From the NCBI GenBank assembly GCA_009741485.1, contig CM019218.1:53536517-53600516 (forward strand): DNA of 64,000 bases, in the 5' to 3' direction. This document shows positions 11,801-22,558 of the stretch, piece after piece. The stretch is from Malurus cyaneus samueli (taxonomy: Eukaryota; Chordata; Aves; Passeriformes; Maluridae). The translations under genes and the position numbers were made by a program. Under the pieces are notes generated by a model. That model saw nothing but the letters and a program-made list of their open reading frames with translations, did no database searches and was not told the DNA's origin. Positions within the stretch are counted from its first letter, which is position 1. Every line of letters starts with the position of its first letter.

Positions 11801-12905
11801 GCGAAGGACGGGGCCAGCTGCTGCCTCAGCAGTGAAATTGGAGGCAGGAGAAATCGGAGGCATGACGCCCAAACAAAGCTTCAGAAAATGGCTCCTGGCC
11901 CCAGGAGAGGAAGGTGTATTCCCCTGCGAGCCAGTGTGAACCACGGAGCCCGCCGGCGGCGGTGCTGTCCTGTGTTCCTACTGGGGGTGGGGGGCTGGCC
12001 CGTGTGGTCCCACAGGGCTATTTCCTGCTGGAGGCTGTCAAACACTCGGTGCCGCTGGTTAAACAGCCGGAGGTTTGGGATGTGTTGGATTGCGAGGGCA
12101 GCTGCCCTGGATCTGCTGCGGGATGCTCAGTCTGTCGGGGGTGACTCTGCACTCCGGTACTGCTGATGGCTGGGTGGAAGGGCAGTGACGGACCTGCCGA
12201 CCCTTCTCTTCTGGGCACAGCAGGGGCGGTCCTGTGCTGCCCTGGCATGTGCCAGTGTCCGCAGTGGACATGCCCCGCTGTGTGGGTGCCCTGCTGTGGC
12301 CTTATCGGCTCAGATGTGCTCCCTGTGCTTCCATATGGTGCCTACCATCGTACCCCTTTCCAAGTGGGGCTTCAGGTGGCCCAAGGTCTTCAGGGTTCCA
12401 GTGCAATCCCTCTCCCGAGGTTCCGAGGGGTTCCCAGTGCATCCCTTCCCTGCTTTGCTTCCTGGGCCCGTGGAGGGGAGGTTTCTTGTCACAGCTGGCT
12501 GTTGTGGAGCCTGGTGCCCAGCTCTGCTGTCCTGTGTCCACCTGCCCCGTGTGGGGGTGCAGACCCTCCCTGCCCACTGCCCATGCTTGCCAGCAGAGCA
12601 AGCACAGCACAGAGCCCCCATGCACCCCAGTCACACCCTGCAAGGCATCGACTGGACCAGTACTGTGGTAGCACAGAGCTCCTGGGCAGCCTGGGGACAC
12701 TCCACAGAGCTGGGGTGCACCCCAATGCCCACTGGGCACAGCTCAAAGGGGGGACATGCCTCCACACCACAGCCACCCCAGTATGGCCCAGTCTGCTCCC
12801 CTGCAGATGAGTGAGATGTTTGGGAGATGTCTCCATCCCTGCTCTGCTCTGCGAGGAGGTGGCTGATGCTGGCAGGGAGCTGAACTCCTGCTCCTCCTGT
12901 TCCTC
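8886..12905 (-). repeat. Right arm of large inverted duplication
   Basis: Reverse complement of the left arm, about 4.0 kb against 4.06 kb there. The inner boundary is exact: left-arm base 4063 is the complement of base 8886. Arm-specific indels exist, for example around 10510-10560, where this arm has extra GC-rich sequence next to the lung-free, non-coding stretch matching left-arm 2395-2440. The outer end fades near 12905, about 0.3 kb before the single N at 13220. No recognisable gene is present. Confidence 0.93.
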
Positions 12906-13600
12906 TGCCCTTGCAGCCCTGAGCTCCCTGTAGCAGGGCTGGAGAGCACAGCCCAGCCCCTCCTCTGGGATAGAGGGTTTCTCCATCCATTATTTCAGGC
13001 TGCACCTGCCTGGGGGAGGCATTAGGGCCAAACGTTCCCTGTTCCTTGCCCAGGCGGGGCACTGGTTTTGCTCCTGGGGACCTCACAGCATCCCCCACCC
13101 TGCTGGCCATTCCATTTGTTTTTAATTATAAATGATAAATAATTGATAATTATTTATTATTTGCGTTTTGGGGAGGGGCTGGAGAGGCACTGCTTTTGTG
13201 CCACCTGCTCCCGTGTCGCNTGGGTTGGTTCTGGTGTCCCTGGTGGGCTCTGGGGCTGTGGTGTCTCCTGCCAGGGTCGGGTTGTTGTGTCCCCAGTGGC
13301 AATCAGAGTGCACTGGGAGGCTGCCAGCGTGCTGATGGGCACTCCATACTGCTGCTGGGGTGGAAATGGGGCGTGGGACACCTGGAAAGGGGAGAGATGC
13401 TGTGGACGGGATTCACTGACTTGGGAGCGAACGGGAGCCTCTGTACTGGGGTGCACAGCTGGCTGGGGAGGTGTTTCTGTCACTGTCCATCAGATCTGCG
13501 GCATCCCCGTGCCCCCCAGGACCCGGCTGATGGCCTGTCAGGCTCAGGAGCTGCTGGTGAGCGCTGGTTTCCTTTAATTGCCTGTTAATTGCTGACACTG
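12906..13600. other. Outer junction of right arm, AT-rich patch and assembly N
   Basis: The region just beyond the right arm. An unusually AT-rich stretch (about 13118-13162, TAATTATAAATGATAAATAATT-like) is followed by a single N at 13220. No exon is seen. The N probably marks an unresolved base or joined contigs, which matters when judging whether the inverted duplication is real. Confidence 0.7.
13220..13220. other. Single ambiguous base N
   Basis: An isolated N in GTGTCGCNTGGG, about 315 bp outside the right arm of the inverted duplication. It may be an unresolved base or contig join. Confidence 0.95.
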
Positions 13601-13920
13601 CTGCTGAGCCAGTGGTTTTGGGACTGTTTCTGTGTGGCTGGAGGGACTGGGGGCCCTACTGGGGCGTGTGTGCTGCCACACGTGTGTGTCCCACCCCTGG
13701 GCTCTGGTGACTCTGTACCCCTTCAAGGTGCCTGTGCTGGGTTTTTGTTTGCAAAGCTCCCGGTGCTGTTCCCGTGGGCAGATCCCCCGTGGAGCTGGAG
13801 GCACCACCGGTCACTTAAGGGGTGAGATCCCAAACTGGGTGGGCTCCTGCTCCCCTCCAGGCTAAGCTGATCCCATGCACCCCGTGGGCCCTGCTGGTCC
13901 ACGCCTGCTGCCACGGGCTG

Positions 13921-14060
13921 GGTGTCCCCACCCCTGGGTGTCCCCACTCCTGGGTGTCCCTACTCCTGGGTGTCCCCGCTCCTGGGTGTCCCCATTCCTG
14001 GGTGTCCCCACTCCTGGGTGTCCTCACTCCTGGGTGTCCCCGCTCTGAGTGTCCCCGCTG
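13921..14060 (+). repeat. 16-bp minisatellite
   Basis: About eight units of TGGGTGTCCCCACTCC with single-base variants. It keeps frames open and creates spurious ORFs on both strands. Confidence 0.95.
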
Positions 14061-14267
14061 CTGGCCCAGCGTATCCCTCATCCCTGCCCCACTGTGGGTT
14101 CCTCATGGAGCAGATGGTGCCTTGTGCTCCTGCCAGAGCTAATGAGCAGCACATGGTGCCTGCCAGAGCCTGATTTAAAGGTTTCCCTAAGCCTGGGAAA
14201 GTCTGCAGTGGGAGGATTAGGGGGAGCCCAGGGGGCTCGGGGGTCCAAGGCAGCAGGGTTTGCCCTG

Positions 14268-14500
14268 CAGGGGAACAAGCTGGGCCATGTTGGGGTGGCT
14301 TCCTTGGGGGATGGCTGTGGTGTGGAGGCATGTCCCTGCTTTGAGCTGTGCCCAGTGGGCATTGGGGTTCACCCCAGCTCTGTGGGGTGCCCCCAGGCTG
14401 CCCAGGAGCTCTGTGTTGCCCCAGTTCTGCTCCAGTCGCTGCCTTGCAGGGTGTGACTGGGGCGCATGGGGGCTCTGTGCTGTGCTTGCTCTGCTGGGAG
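14268..14500 (+). repeat. Third, partial copy of the arm edge
   Basis: Matches left-arm positions of about 109-331 in the same orientation, with a small insertion (TCCTTGGGGGATGG) and scattered substitutions. It therefore also matches the complement of about 12570-12805. It shows that the outer arm sequence exists at least three times locally, either as a dispersed repeat or as an older segmental duplication. Confidence 0.85.
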
Positions 14501-16029
14501 GTCCCTGGCTGTATCTCTTCATTGGACTGTTTGCTGACCAGACCTGGCAGTCCCCGGGGAGCCTGATTCAATTTTCTCTGATTGCTGAGCCGCTTCCCCG
14601 CCGTGGTAATTAAATGCTGAACTTTGTCTTGGTGTGTGTCCAGTACAACCTGTGTGCAAAGAGCCAGCCCTCGGCAGCCAGCCCTCCCTGGGGTCCCTGT
14701 GCTCGGGGACAGTGGGGCTGGGGATCCCTTCCCAGGTGAGGGGGCAATTCCCCCATGGGGTCTGGTGAGCCCCATCCATGCTTGCAGTGCTGGCCTGGAG
14801 ATGTGGGAGAATCTGGAGCACTTTGCCATGATCTGATAGGAGCTGGGTAGGATCACCCTCACCCACTGGGTCTGGCGTGCCTGGGCCATCCCTGACCTAT
14901 GAGATGTCCTGGGAGAGCATCAGAGGATGTGGGAGCTGCTCCTCCCGCTGCCCTGGGCTGCCTGGTGGGATTGCAGGGCAGCAGCGAAGCGTGGGGGGCA
15001 CGCTTGGGGCACAGGAGAGCAAGGGGCAGGGAGCAGAGGGACAGCGAGGCTGGCAGGGGAACTGTGGGCTGGACAGGTGCTCCTGCTGCTCTGGTGCTGG
15101 GGTGCCTGGAGGGACAGGGGAGCAGGGATGGGGTCAGGGAGGTTGGGGAGGGTGGGGTGAGCACAGGGTGTGGGGATGGGAGTGGGGTGAGCATAGGGGT
15201 TGTGGGAATGGGAGTGGGGCGAGCACAGGGGATGCAGGAGCAGAGCTGGAGCAGAATGGGTGCAGGCAGTGTGGGGAGGGCAGTGGGGTGAACGCAGATG
15301 ATGTGGGGAGCGGGTGAGCAGAGCCAGGAGCAGAACGGGTGCAGGCAGTGCCGGGAGGAGAGGCAGGCGCTGTCTGGGCCTGCCCAGCCCACCTGCCCCG
15401 ACAGGCTCATGGAGCTGGGCTGTGCTGCTGGGGGACTCTGCCAGCCTCAGCCTCTGCCAGCCCGGTGCCTGTGGCTGGGTACGGGGCAGTGGGCAGCCTT
15501 GCCCTTCTGCAGACAAGGTGGACGGGAGGCTATGAACCTCTGGGTCTGGCACCGACAGGGAAAATCCCATGGAGCTCTTCCACCCACCGCTCTCCAGCTC
15601 TCTGGCTCCGCTCCCTGGGAAAGCAGCCCTTCCTGGCTGGGCAGCCTCCTTGGGAGGGAAGAGGAACAGCTCTTTGTAGGGTGTGCAGACAGCTTGCAGA
15701 GAGGTCTTGGAGGGACAGGAGCTCTTTGTGACCCCCCCAGTCTGTGAGTGGTTGCCCTGCAGCCCCCTGCCAGCCGTGGGAAATGCTGCAGGGACTGTGT
15801 GCTCGGGCTGCCTGGGAGGTGGAGCAGCCCCTGGGTGATCCCGGGTCATCCTGGGTGATGGGTCTGGGTCCCTCTGCCCCTGTGCCCACCCTCTCTTGTG
15901 GGCCATGCTTGGTCCTGGTGGGGAGTCCAAGTGAGATGGATGGCTGTCCTGGGCCAGGCGGCTGAGTCTCAGTAGGATGCTGTGGCCTGGCGTGTGCCTG
16001 GCTGTGGGAATGGGCACTTGGGTGGGGTG

Positions 16030-16740
16030 GGGGTGTCGTGGCTGTGGCTCTGTGCTCCATGGCTGTGGCACTGTGCTCCATGGCTCTGGCTCTGTGCTCC
16101 ATGGCTCTGGCTCTGTGCTCCATGGCTGTGGCTCTGTGCTCCATGGCTCTGTGCTCCATGGCTCTGGCTCTTGCCATGCTCTGGCTTGGCTCTGTGCTCC
16201 ATGGCTGTGGCTCTGTGCTCCATGGCTCTGTGCTCTGGCTGTGGCTCTGTGCTCCATGGCTGTGGCTCTGTGCTCCATGGCTCTGGCTCTGTGCTCCATG
16301 GCTCTGACTCTGTGCTCCATGGCTCTGTGCTCCATGGCTGTGGCTCTGTGCTCCATGGCTGTGGCTCTGTGCTCCATGGCTCTGGCTCTGTGCTCCATGG
16401 CTCTGGCTCTGTGCTCCATGGCTCTGTGCTCCATGGCTCTGGCTCTGTGCTCCATGGCTGTGGCTCTGTGCTCCATGGCTCTGTGCTCCATGGCTGTGGC
16501 TCTGTGCTCCATGGCTGTGGCCTGTGCTCCATGGCTCTGGCTCTGTGCTCATGGCTCTGGCTCTGTGCTCCATGCTCTGGCTCTGTGCTCCATGGCTCTG
16601 GCTCTGTGCTCCATGGCTCTGGCACTGTGCTCCATGGCTCCATGGCTCTGTGCTGCCATGACTCTGGCTCTGTGCTCCATGCCTGGCTCTGTGCTCCATG
16701 ACTCTGGCTCTGTGCTCCATGGCCCTGGCTCTGTGCTGGA
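16030..16740 (+). repeat. 21/15-bp minisatellite, CTCTGTGCTCCATGG core
   Basis: About 700 bp of units built on GGCTCTGTGCTCCATGGCTGT, with 21-bp and 15-bp variants mixed into higher-order patterns. Its unit lengths are multiples of three and lack stops in several frames, which produces very long but artefactual ORFs on both strands. Confidence 0.95.
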
Positions 16741-17682
16741 GGCCGGAGGATGCTCCAAGCCCCTTGGGGCTGCTGTGGTGGGCTGGGAGATGGGAAGCTG
16801 AGCCAGCTGGGCTAGGAGGATATGAACCCAGCAGTCCACATCAGCCAAACCTTGCCTTCCCGAGCACAAGGACAACCTCCCTTCGGGGTACCCGAGAGTG
16901 GTGGTGCCAGTGCTGTGTGCAGCCCTGGATTGGGGATACTGGCAGTGCCCAGTGTGGTCAGCCCCATCCCCTCACCTCTTGTAGGGCTTGATCTGCTGCC
17001 GTGGGCAGTTTGATTTGCTGGCATCAGGGACCCCCAGGCTGTCCCTGTCCGTGGAGCTGCCTGGCAGTGCCCACTTGTCCCTGGGCTCTGATCCCCAGCT
17101 CCCCCCAGCCTGGCACGGGGCAGCGGTGCAGAACAGCTCTCCCTTTGTGCCTGCCGAGGCTCCTGCCCCTCGTGCTGCAGCGCCCACTCCCCCCCTCCTC
17201 GCAGATGCTCGGGCTCGCTGGCAGCTCAGCCATGGAGACGGCGCTTTCAGAGCCTGCCAGCCTGGCACGGATGGCAAGGGCAGTGATGGAGACGCTCCAG
17301 CCGGGGTCCCCTTTGTGTCCCTGTGTCCCTGCGGCTCCCCTGGCACGCCCGGCGCTCGTGCTCAGGGCTTTGGACACTGGTGCCGGATCAGGCTCCTGCT
17401 GCGACGCCGTCATCGCCCCGGCGAGAGGTGCCGGGTGGGAGGGGTGTTCTGCACCCCCTCTGTGCTGCTCCATCCCCCTGCTTGCCCTGCTGGGTGCCTG
17501 GGAAGGTTTTCTTGGCAGGAGTCTTTGGTTGGCACTGTGCAGCTCTGTCCTGGCTCTGTGTCCCTTGTCCCCATCCCTTCTCAGGGTGCTCAGGGGTGGT
17601 GGCTGGGGTGGCCGTGGTCCTGCTGGCTTTCTCCTTGCTGGGGTATTGCCTGGGCCGAGGCTGGTGGAGGGAGATGAGCTCT

Positions 17683-17845
17683 GAGCATCCTGCTGGCCTC
17701 AGGATGGGCTGAGGCTTTGGGCAGGGTGATCCCTGGTGCCCGCGTGCCCAGGGCTGGCTGGGCACAGAGCATCCTGCTGGCCTCAGGATGGGCTGAGGCT
17801 TTGGGCAGGGTGATCCCCGGTGCCTGTGTGGGGCTGGCTGGGCAC
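17683..17845 (+). repeat. Tandem duplication, about 80 bp x2
   Basis: The stretch containing GAGCATCCTGCTGGCCTCAG and ATGGGCTGAGGCTTTGGG occurs twice in a row with few differences, indicating a recent local duplication in non-coding sequence. Confidence 0.9.
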
Positions 17846-18559
17846 AGAGAGCTCTGTCTGGGAGAGCTGGGATTTACGTCCCTCCTGCCAGGCTGGAGGG
17901 TGGAGGGCAGCGCCCCGCTGGTGAAGTGCTGGGTAATTTGGCTGCCACTTAGGTGAGTTCCTCAGTGTCACCTGAGCACAGGAACCTGTGTCATGGTCTC
18001 TCAGGGGGCAGCAAGGCTCTCGATGCGTGTCACACATTCCTGGTGGCTCATGGGCTGGTTGTTTGGCTGTGTCCAGGTACAGGTCAGGGAGCATCTCCAT
18101 CATTCACGTCTTGGACCCTGACAGCATCACACCCGGTCCTTCTGAGCAGACAGGATGTGGGCAGGATCTTTCTGGTAGCGGTAGGGACAAGGAGTGCCAG
18201 AGCACGCTCAGAGGGTGCCTTTATGTCCACCAAAGCTGCTCATCTCTGGTGGAGAGCATGGGAAGCTTGGGCAGAGGATGAGGCTCAGGCACTGTGACCT
18301 CCCCAGTGTCACCAGCAGGGGTTGGGAACTGGGCCAGGAGAGAGCCTGGGCTGGCTCTGTTGGTGATTGTCGTGTTTGGCTGGACAGCTGCTGGCGGGAA
18401 AGGGCCTGGGGGATGCTGGTCAGCAGGGATGGAACATGAGCCCAGGTGTGCCCAGGTGGCCAACAAGGCCAATAGCACCTGGCTTGTACCAGCCATGGTG
18501 TGACCAGCAGGACCAGTGACCATCCCTCTGAGCTGGGCACTGCTGAGGTCACACCTCCA

Positions 18560-19055
18560 ATCCTGGGGGCAGTCCCTCATAACAGGAAAGAAATTAGAGG
18601 ATGTCCTGAGAGGGGAATGGGGCTGGGGAAGGGTCTGGAGCACCAGGAGCAGCTGAGGGAGCTGGAAAAGGGGCTCAGCCTGGAGCAAAGGAGGCTCTGG
18701 GGGGATCTTGTGGCTCTGCACAACTCTCTGACAGGAGGGGGCAGCCAGGGGCGGGGTCGGGCTCTGCTCCCAGGTAAAAAGTGACAAGACAAGAGGAAAC
18801 AACCTCAAGTTTTCCTGGGGGAAAATCCTGGAGGTTATTGGGGAAAATGTCTTCCGTGAAAGGGCAGTCAGGTCTTGGCACAGCTGTCCAGGGTAGGGGT
18901 GGAGTTGCCATCCCTGGAAGTGTCCAGATGTGTGGGTGTGGCATTTGGGAACAGGGGTTTGTGGTGACGATGGCAGAGCTGGGGCAATGGTTGAACTTGG
19001 TGGTCTTAGAGGATGTTTTCAACCTGAACAATTCCACAATTCTGTGTTTGGAGGA
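18560..19055 (+). mobile_element. CR1 LINE, truncated 3' end
   Basis: Shows the typical avian CR1 3' sequence: AAAGGAGGCTCTGGGGGGAT, then GACAAGACAAGAGGAAACAA, a CCATCCCTGGAAGTGTCCAG segment and an end like GGATGTTTTCAACCTGAAC. The 5' part of the element, including most of ORF2, is absent, as is usual for CR1. It lies upstream of KIF21B exon 2. Confidence 0.85.
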
Positions 19056-19865
19056 GGTGTCCTGGTGCCTGGGCATGACTTGGAGCTACGTGTGAGCACC
19101 TCCCTGACCCAGCTGGGCTCTCAGGCTGCCCAGTGCCCAGCCTGGTGGCTTCCTGAGAGGGCAGGGCTGTGACACTGGTGCAGGAGAGCTGGGGCACGTG
19201 GACACTGGGGAGCAGGAGAAGCAGCTGCACTGGCCTAGAGAAACCCTCTGAGATGTCTCCTGGTGGCCACATAAAACCCCTGTGATGCTTTGTGATGTCC
19301 CTGTGCTTTCCCACATGAGTTGCCAGCGAGTGCCTGTCCTTGCCCTCTTGCCCCACTCCTCCCATTCTCACAGTGGAGTCTGTAGCATGTGTCCAGCAGC
19401 TGGCAGCAGCTCCCAGGGACATCCCTGGGTGAGGCTTGGCCAAATGCCTGAAGGGCAGGACCTTCCCGGGGCATTCCTGCATCTCCTGTGTCTCTCTTAT
19501 GCTGGGGACACAGGATGGGATGGCATGGGGGAGCACACTGAGGGCTGGCACCTGGGTCTCTCCATCCCCACAGTTTTCCTGGCTGGAAAAAGCAGGGTGA
19601 GGGATCTCTTGAGTGCTTGGAGCCGCTGGGCAGTGAGGTTTGGGGAATGGCAGTGGGGCAGATATTGCTGTATGGACACTGGAACAGCCCAGCATGGCCA
19701 GGCTCAAAGTTGGTTCCTAAATGCCTTGTGGAAAATTCAGGTGTGCACACCCTTCCAGCGCTGCTGCTCGTGATCTTGCAAACCCCCCTGGCAGGTATTT
19801 AATCCCCTGGGGGGAGTGGAGGGGGAGTGGAGAGACAAAGAAATATTCTGCTGAGAACCTGCTCT

Positions 19866-19866
19866 N
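19866..19866. other. Single ambiguous base N
   Basis: An isolated N in CTGCTCTNGTTTTTCC before a run of A. It is in sequence without recognised exons, upstream of KIF21B exon 2. Confidence 0.95.
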
Positions 19867-20274
19867 GTTTTTCCTGAGAGGAAAAAAAAATCCTAAACAT
19901 ATTGTGTCTGCAGTCTGTTCCTCTGCCCATTCCCTGGGGCTGCAGTTGCTGTGCATGTCTAGGGTGGGGATGGGGGAAGCACATCATCTTGCTCCAGAAG
20001 TAATTAAAATCAGGGATAATTTTCCTGGAGGAGGGTGGGACCCTGGGAAGGCGACAGGAACGAGTCTGGGACTGAGCACATCAGAGGCTGCTTTTTATTG
20101 TGGCTGCTGAGCTAAATATATCCAACAGAGGCACAGAGCTGTTCCCATGCGTGGGGTGAGGGGTGAGGGGGTGCCTGGGCACTGCTGCCCTGCCAGGGAC
20201 ACCCTGTGCCCCCAAACACAGTGGGGTTTGGCCCTCCTGGGTTTTATTTGCTGCTGGGCAGGTGGGTGATGAGC

Positions 20275-20535
20275 AGTGGCTCATGTGGACCCCAGGAAAG
20301 GGTCAGGCTGGACATCAGGGAAAGGTTCTGTCCCCAGAGGGTGCTGGGTGCTGCTCAGGCTCCCCAGGGAATGAGCACGGCCCCGAGGCTGCCAGAGCTC
20401 CAGGAGCGTTTGGACAGCGCTGTCAGGGGTGCACAGGGTGGGATTTTGGAGTGCCTGTGCAAGGACAGGGGTGGGACTGGATGATCCTGGTGGGTCCCTT
20501 CCAGCTCGGGAGATTCCGTGGTTCAGAATCCCAAT
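20275..20535 (+). mobile_element. CR1 LINE fragment
   Basis: Contains GGCTGGACATCAGGGAAAGG, CAGAGCTCCAGGAGCGTTTG and the end signature TGATCCTGGTGGGTCCCTTCC, which are CR1 3' motifs in + orientation. It is the complement-type counterpart of the minus-strand copy at 21700-22210. Confidence 0.75.
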
Positions 20536-20965
20536 CCACGCAGCGGCTGCTCGCCTCTCGGTGCGCCTTGCCAGGGCTGCGGTTTGGAGGAATTAATAGC
20601 TGTGTTTATGGAGCACCCGGGGACGGGAGCTGTGCAGTCATTAGCGCTAATGAGAGCTATTTGCATGGCGCTTGGCTCCAAACTCCCTCTTTCTCCATGA
20701 GTCCCCCGGGAGCCCCCGGCTTCGTGCAGCCGGGGCATCCAGCACAGCCGGAGTTGTGCAGCCCTAGAGCGGTGTCTGTGCTGGTCCAGCCGCTCTGCTG
20801 CCCCGTTTCTCGGGCAGGGATTGAGTGCAATGGGTGGGATGTGATGGGTGGGTCACACTCTGCTCGCAGCCTCGCCCATCCCGGTCCCTTTGGCGGGTCC
20901 AGGGCCAGGGACAGCTACTGGGCTGGGCAGTGGTGTGGTTCAGATGGTGGGGACTGTCTTGCCAT

Positions 20966-21400
20966 TGTGAGGAAAATTAATCCACAAGCACCAGAGGTTT
21001 ATGTCCAAAAAGGGAGACAGAGGAGTCCTGTAACTTTATTCATGAATAAAGGAGAGCACATGGGCATTTCCCATGGGGTCTCTCAAACTGATAAAGGATG
21101 CAGCCTCTTTTATCCCAATTTCCCAGCCACAGTTCCCTCTCTCTTTCCTCACTGACTGAGGGACTGGAGAGGTTCAGGCTCCCCAAAATGCCCAATGCAA
21201 CCCCCCTTCTAATGTGCATCCCCCCTTTAATGTACATCTCTGTGTCTGTGCGCTTGTAGTTCATTAACACAGTCTGGGGTCAGTCAATCAGAGGAATTCC
21301 CATGGAAATACTTCCAGTTGTTCCCTTCTGTCTCCCAGTATCAGTCTTACCTCACCCCCAGAGTCACAGTTTGTAAAGACACTCCCTTCTCATTCCTTTC
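20966..21400 (-). mobile_element. Probable solo LTR of an avian endogenous retrovirus
   Basis: AT-richer than its surroundings. On the minus strand there is a poly(A) signal (complement of TTTATT at 21035) followed by about 70 bases and a CA terminus (complement of TG at 20966). A TATA-like ATAAAAG sits upstream near 21107. No coding remnant is visible. Confidence 0.45.
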
Positions 21401-21699
21401 ACCGTCTTTTTGCATTTTGTAGCTGCAGTTTGATGGGAATGGGGTTGTGCTGGGGCCCAATCCTGCCCGGTCCGTGCTGGTGCTGTGGTGGTGCCATGGC
21501 CTGTGTGTGCCCAGCTCTGCCCGTCACCTCGGTCCTGGCAGTGGCTGGTGGTGTTTTTGGGATGTGTCAGCCTCTGTTCTCAGCTGCAGACAGGTCAGGA
21601 TTGTGGTTATGGCTGCAGGGGGTGAAGCATCCCCTGCCCTGTGTGCTCCCTGCTATAGGGAGAGATGCTGCCCATCCGCTGCCTGCATCAGCCACGTTT

Positions 21700-22210
21700 C
21701 CAGCTGGGATTGGAGAATGTTCTGGGCTGGGAGGGTTCACTGAATGCAACCCCTGGTGCCGCACAGACACCCCAACAATCCCACCCTGTGCATCCCTGGC
21801 AGCGCTGTCCAAACGCTCCTGGAGCTCTGGCAGCCTTGGGGCTGTGCCCATTCCCTGGGGAGCCTGGGCAGTGCCAGCACCCTCTGGGGGAAGAGCCTTT
21901 CCCAAATATCCATCCTAAACCCCCCTGGCACAGCTCCAGTCCATCCCTGGGTCGTGTCACTGTCACAGAGAGCAGAGGTTGGAGCTGTCTCTCATGGTGA
22001 AGCAGCAGACCCTGATGAGGGCTGACCTCAGGCTGCTCTTGTCCAGTCTGACAAACCAAGTGAGCTCAGCTGCTTCTCATGTGGTTCCTCAAGGCCCTTC
22101 ACCACTCTCATGTCCCTCCTTTGGCACTCCCTAATGCCTTTATGTCCTTCTTACATTGTGGTGCCCAAAACTGCGCACAGCACTCAGGTGAGGCTGCCCC
22201 AGTGCAGAGC
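21700..22210 (-). mobile_element. CR1 LINE fragment, minus strand
   Basis: Bears reversed CR1 landmarks: CTTGGGGCTGTGCCCATTCC, CACCCTCTGGGGGAAGAGCC, CCCTTCACCACTCTCATGTC and ATTGTGGTGCCCAAAACTGC. It ends about 125 bp before KIF21B exon 2. Confidence 0.85.
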
Positions 22211-22335
22211 AGCAGGGAACAGCCTTTTCCCTCCCCTAGCACTGGACTAGCACAGCATGGGCTGTGTTCACATCCCCAGGACCAGGCTGCTGTCCCCCAC
22301 ACCGGGCTGCCCTCAGCCTGCTTCTCTTCCCACAG

Positions 22336-22558
22336 GATCCGTCCCCAGCTGCCTAAAGAGAAGATCGAGGGATGTCACATCTGCACCTCGGTGACACCGG
22401 GTGAGCCCCAGGTGCTGCTGGGGAAGGACAAGGCCTTCACCTACGACTTTGTCTTTGACCTGGACACATGGCAGGAGCGAATCTACACCACGTGCATGGG
22501 GAAGCTCATCGAGGGCTGCTTCGAGGGCTACAACGCCACGGTGCTGGCCTACGGGCAG
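22336..22558 (+). CDS. KIF21B: KIF21B exon 2 (motor domain start)
   Basis: Acceptor CTTCCCACAG; the first base completes a split arginine codon before [12 protein letters not shown]. Encodes the first strands of the motor fold and ends at AYGQ, so the P-loop is split by intron 2. The missing residues before it (VKVAV-like first strand) come from exon 1. Confidence 0.95.

Noticed and set aside
1..12905. Treating the inverted duplication as a simple sequencing-adapter chimera
   Set aside because: Such artefacts give near-perfect arms with little or no spacer. Here there is a 4.2 kb spacer, real divergence with arm-specific indels, and a flipped inner segment. Misassembly of another kind remains possible.
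14920..16720. Minus-strand ORFs of several hundred codons with MEHRARA-type repeats
   Set aside because: They come from the 21/15-bp minisatellite at 16030-16740, which lacks stops in several frames. There is no conserved domain, and all frames are equally open.
17000..17684. GC-rich open frames at 17 kb as an alternative KIF21B first exon
   Set aside because: No donor with the required phase follows a VKVAV-like peptide, and the frame is open on several strands.
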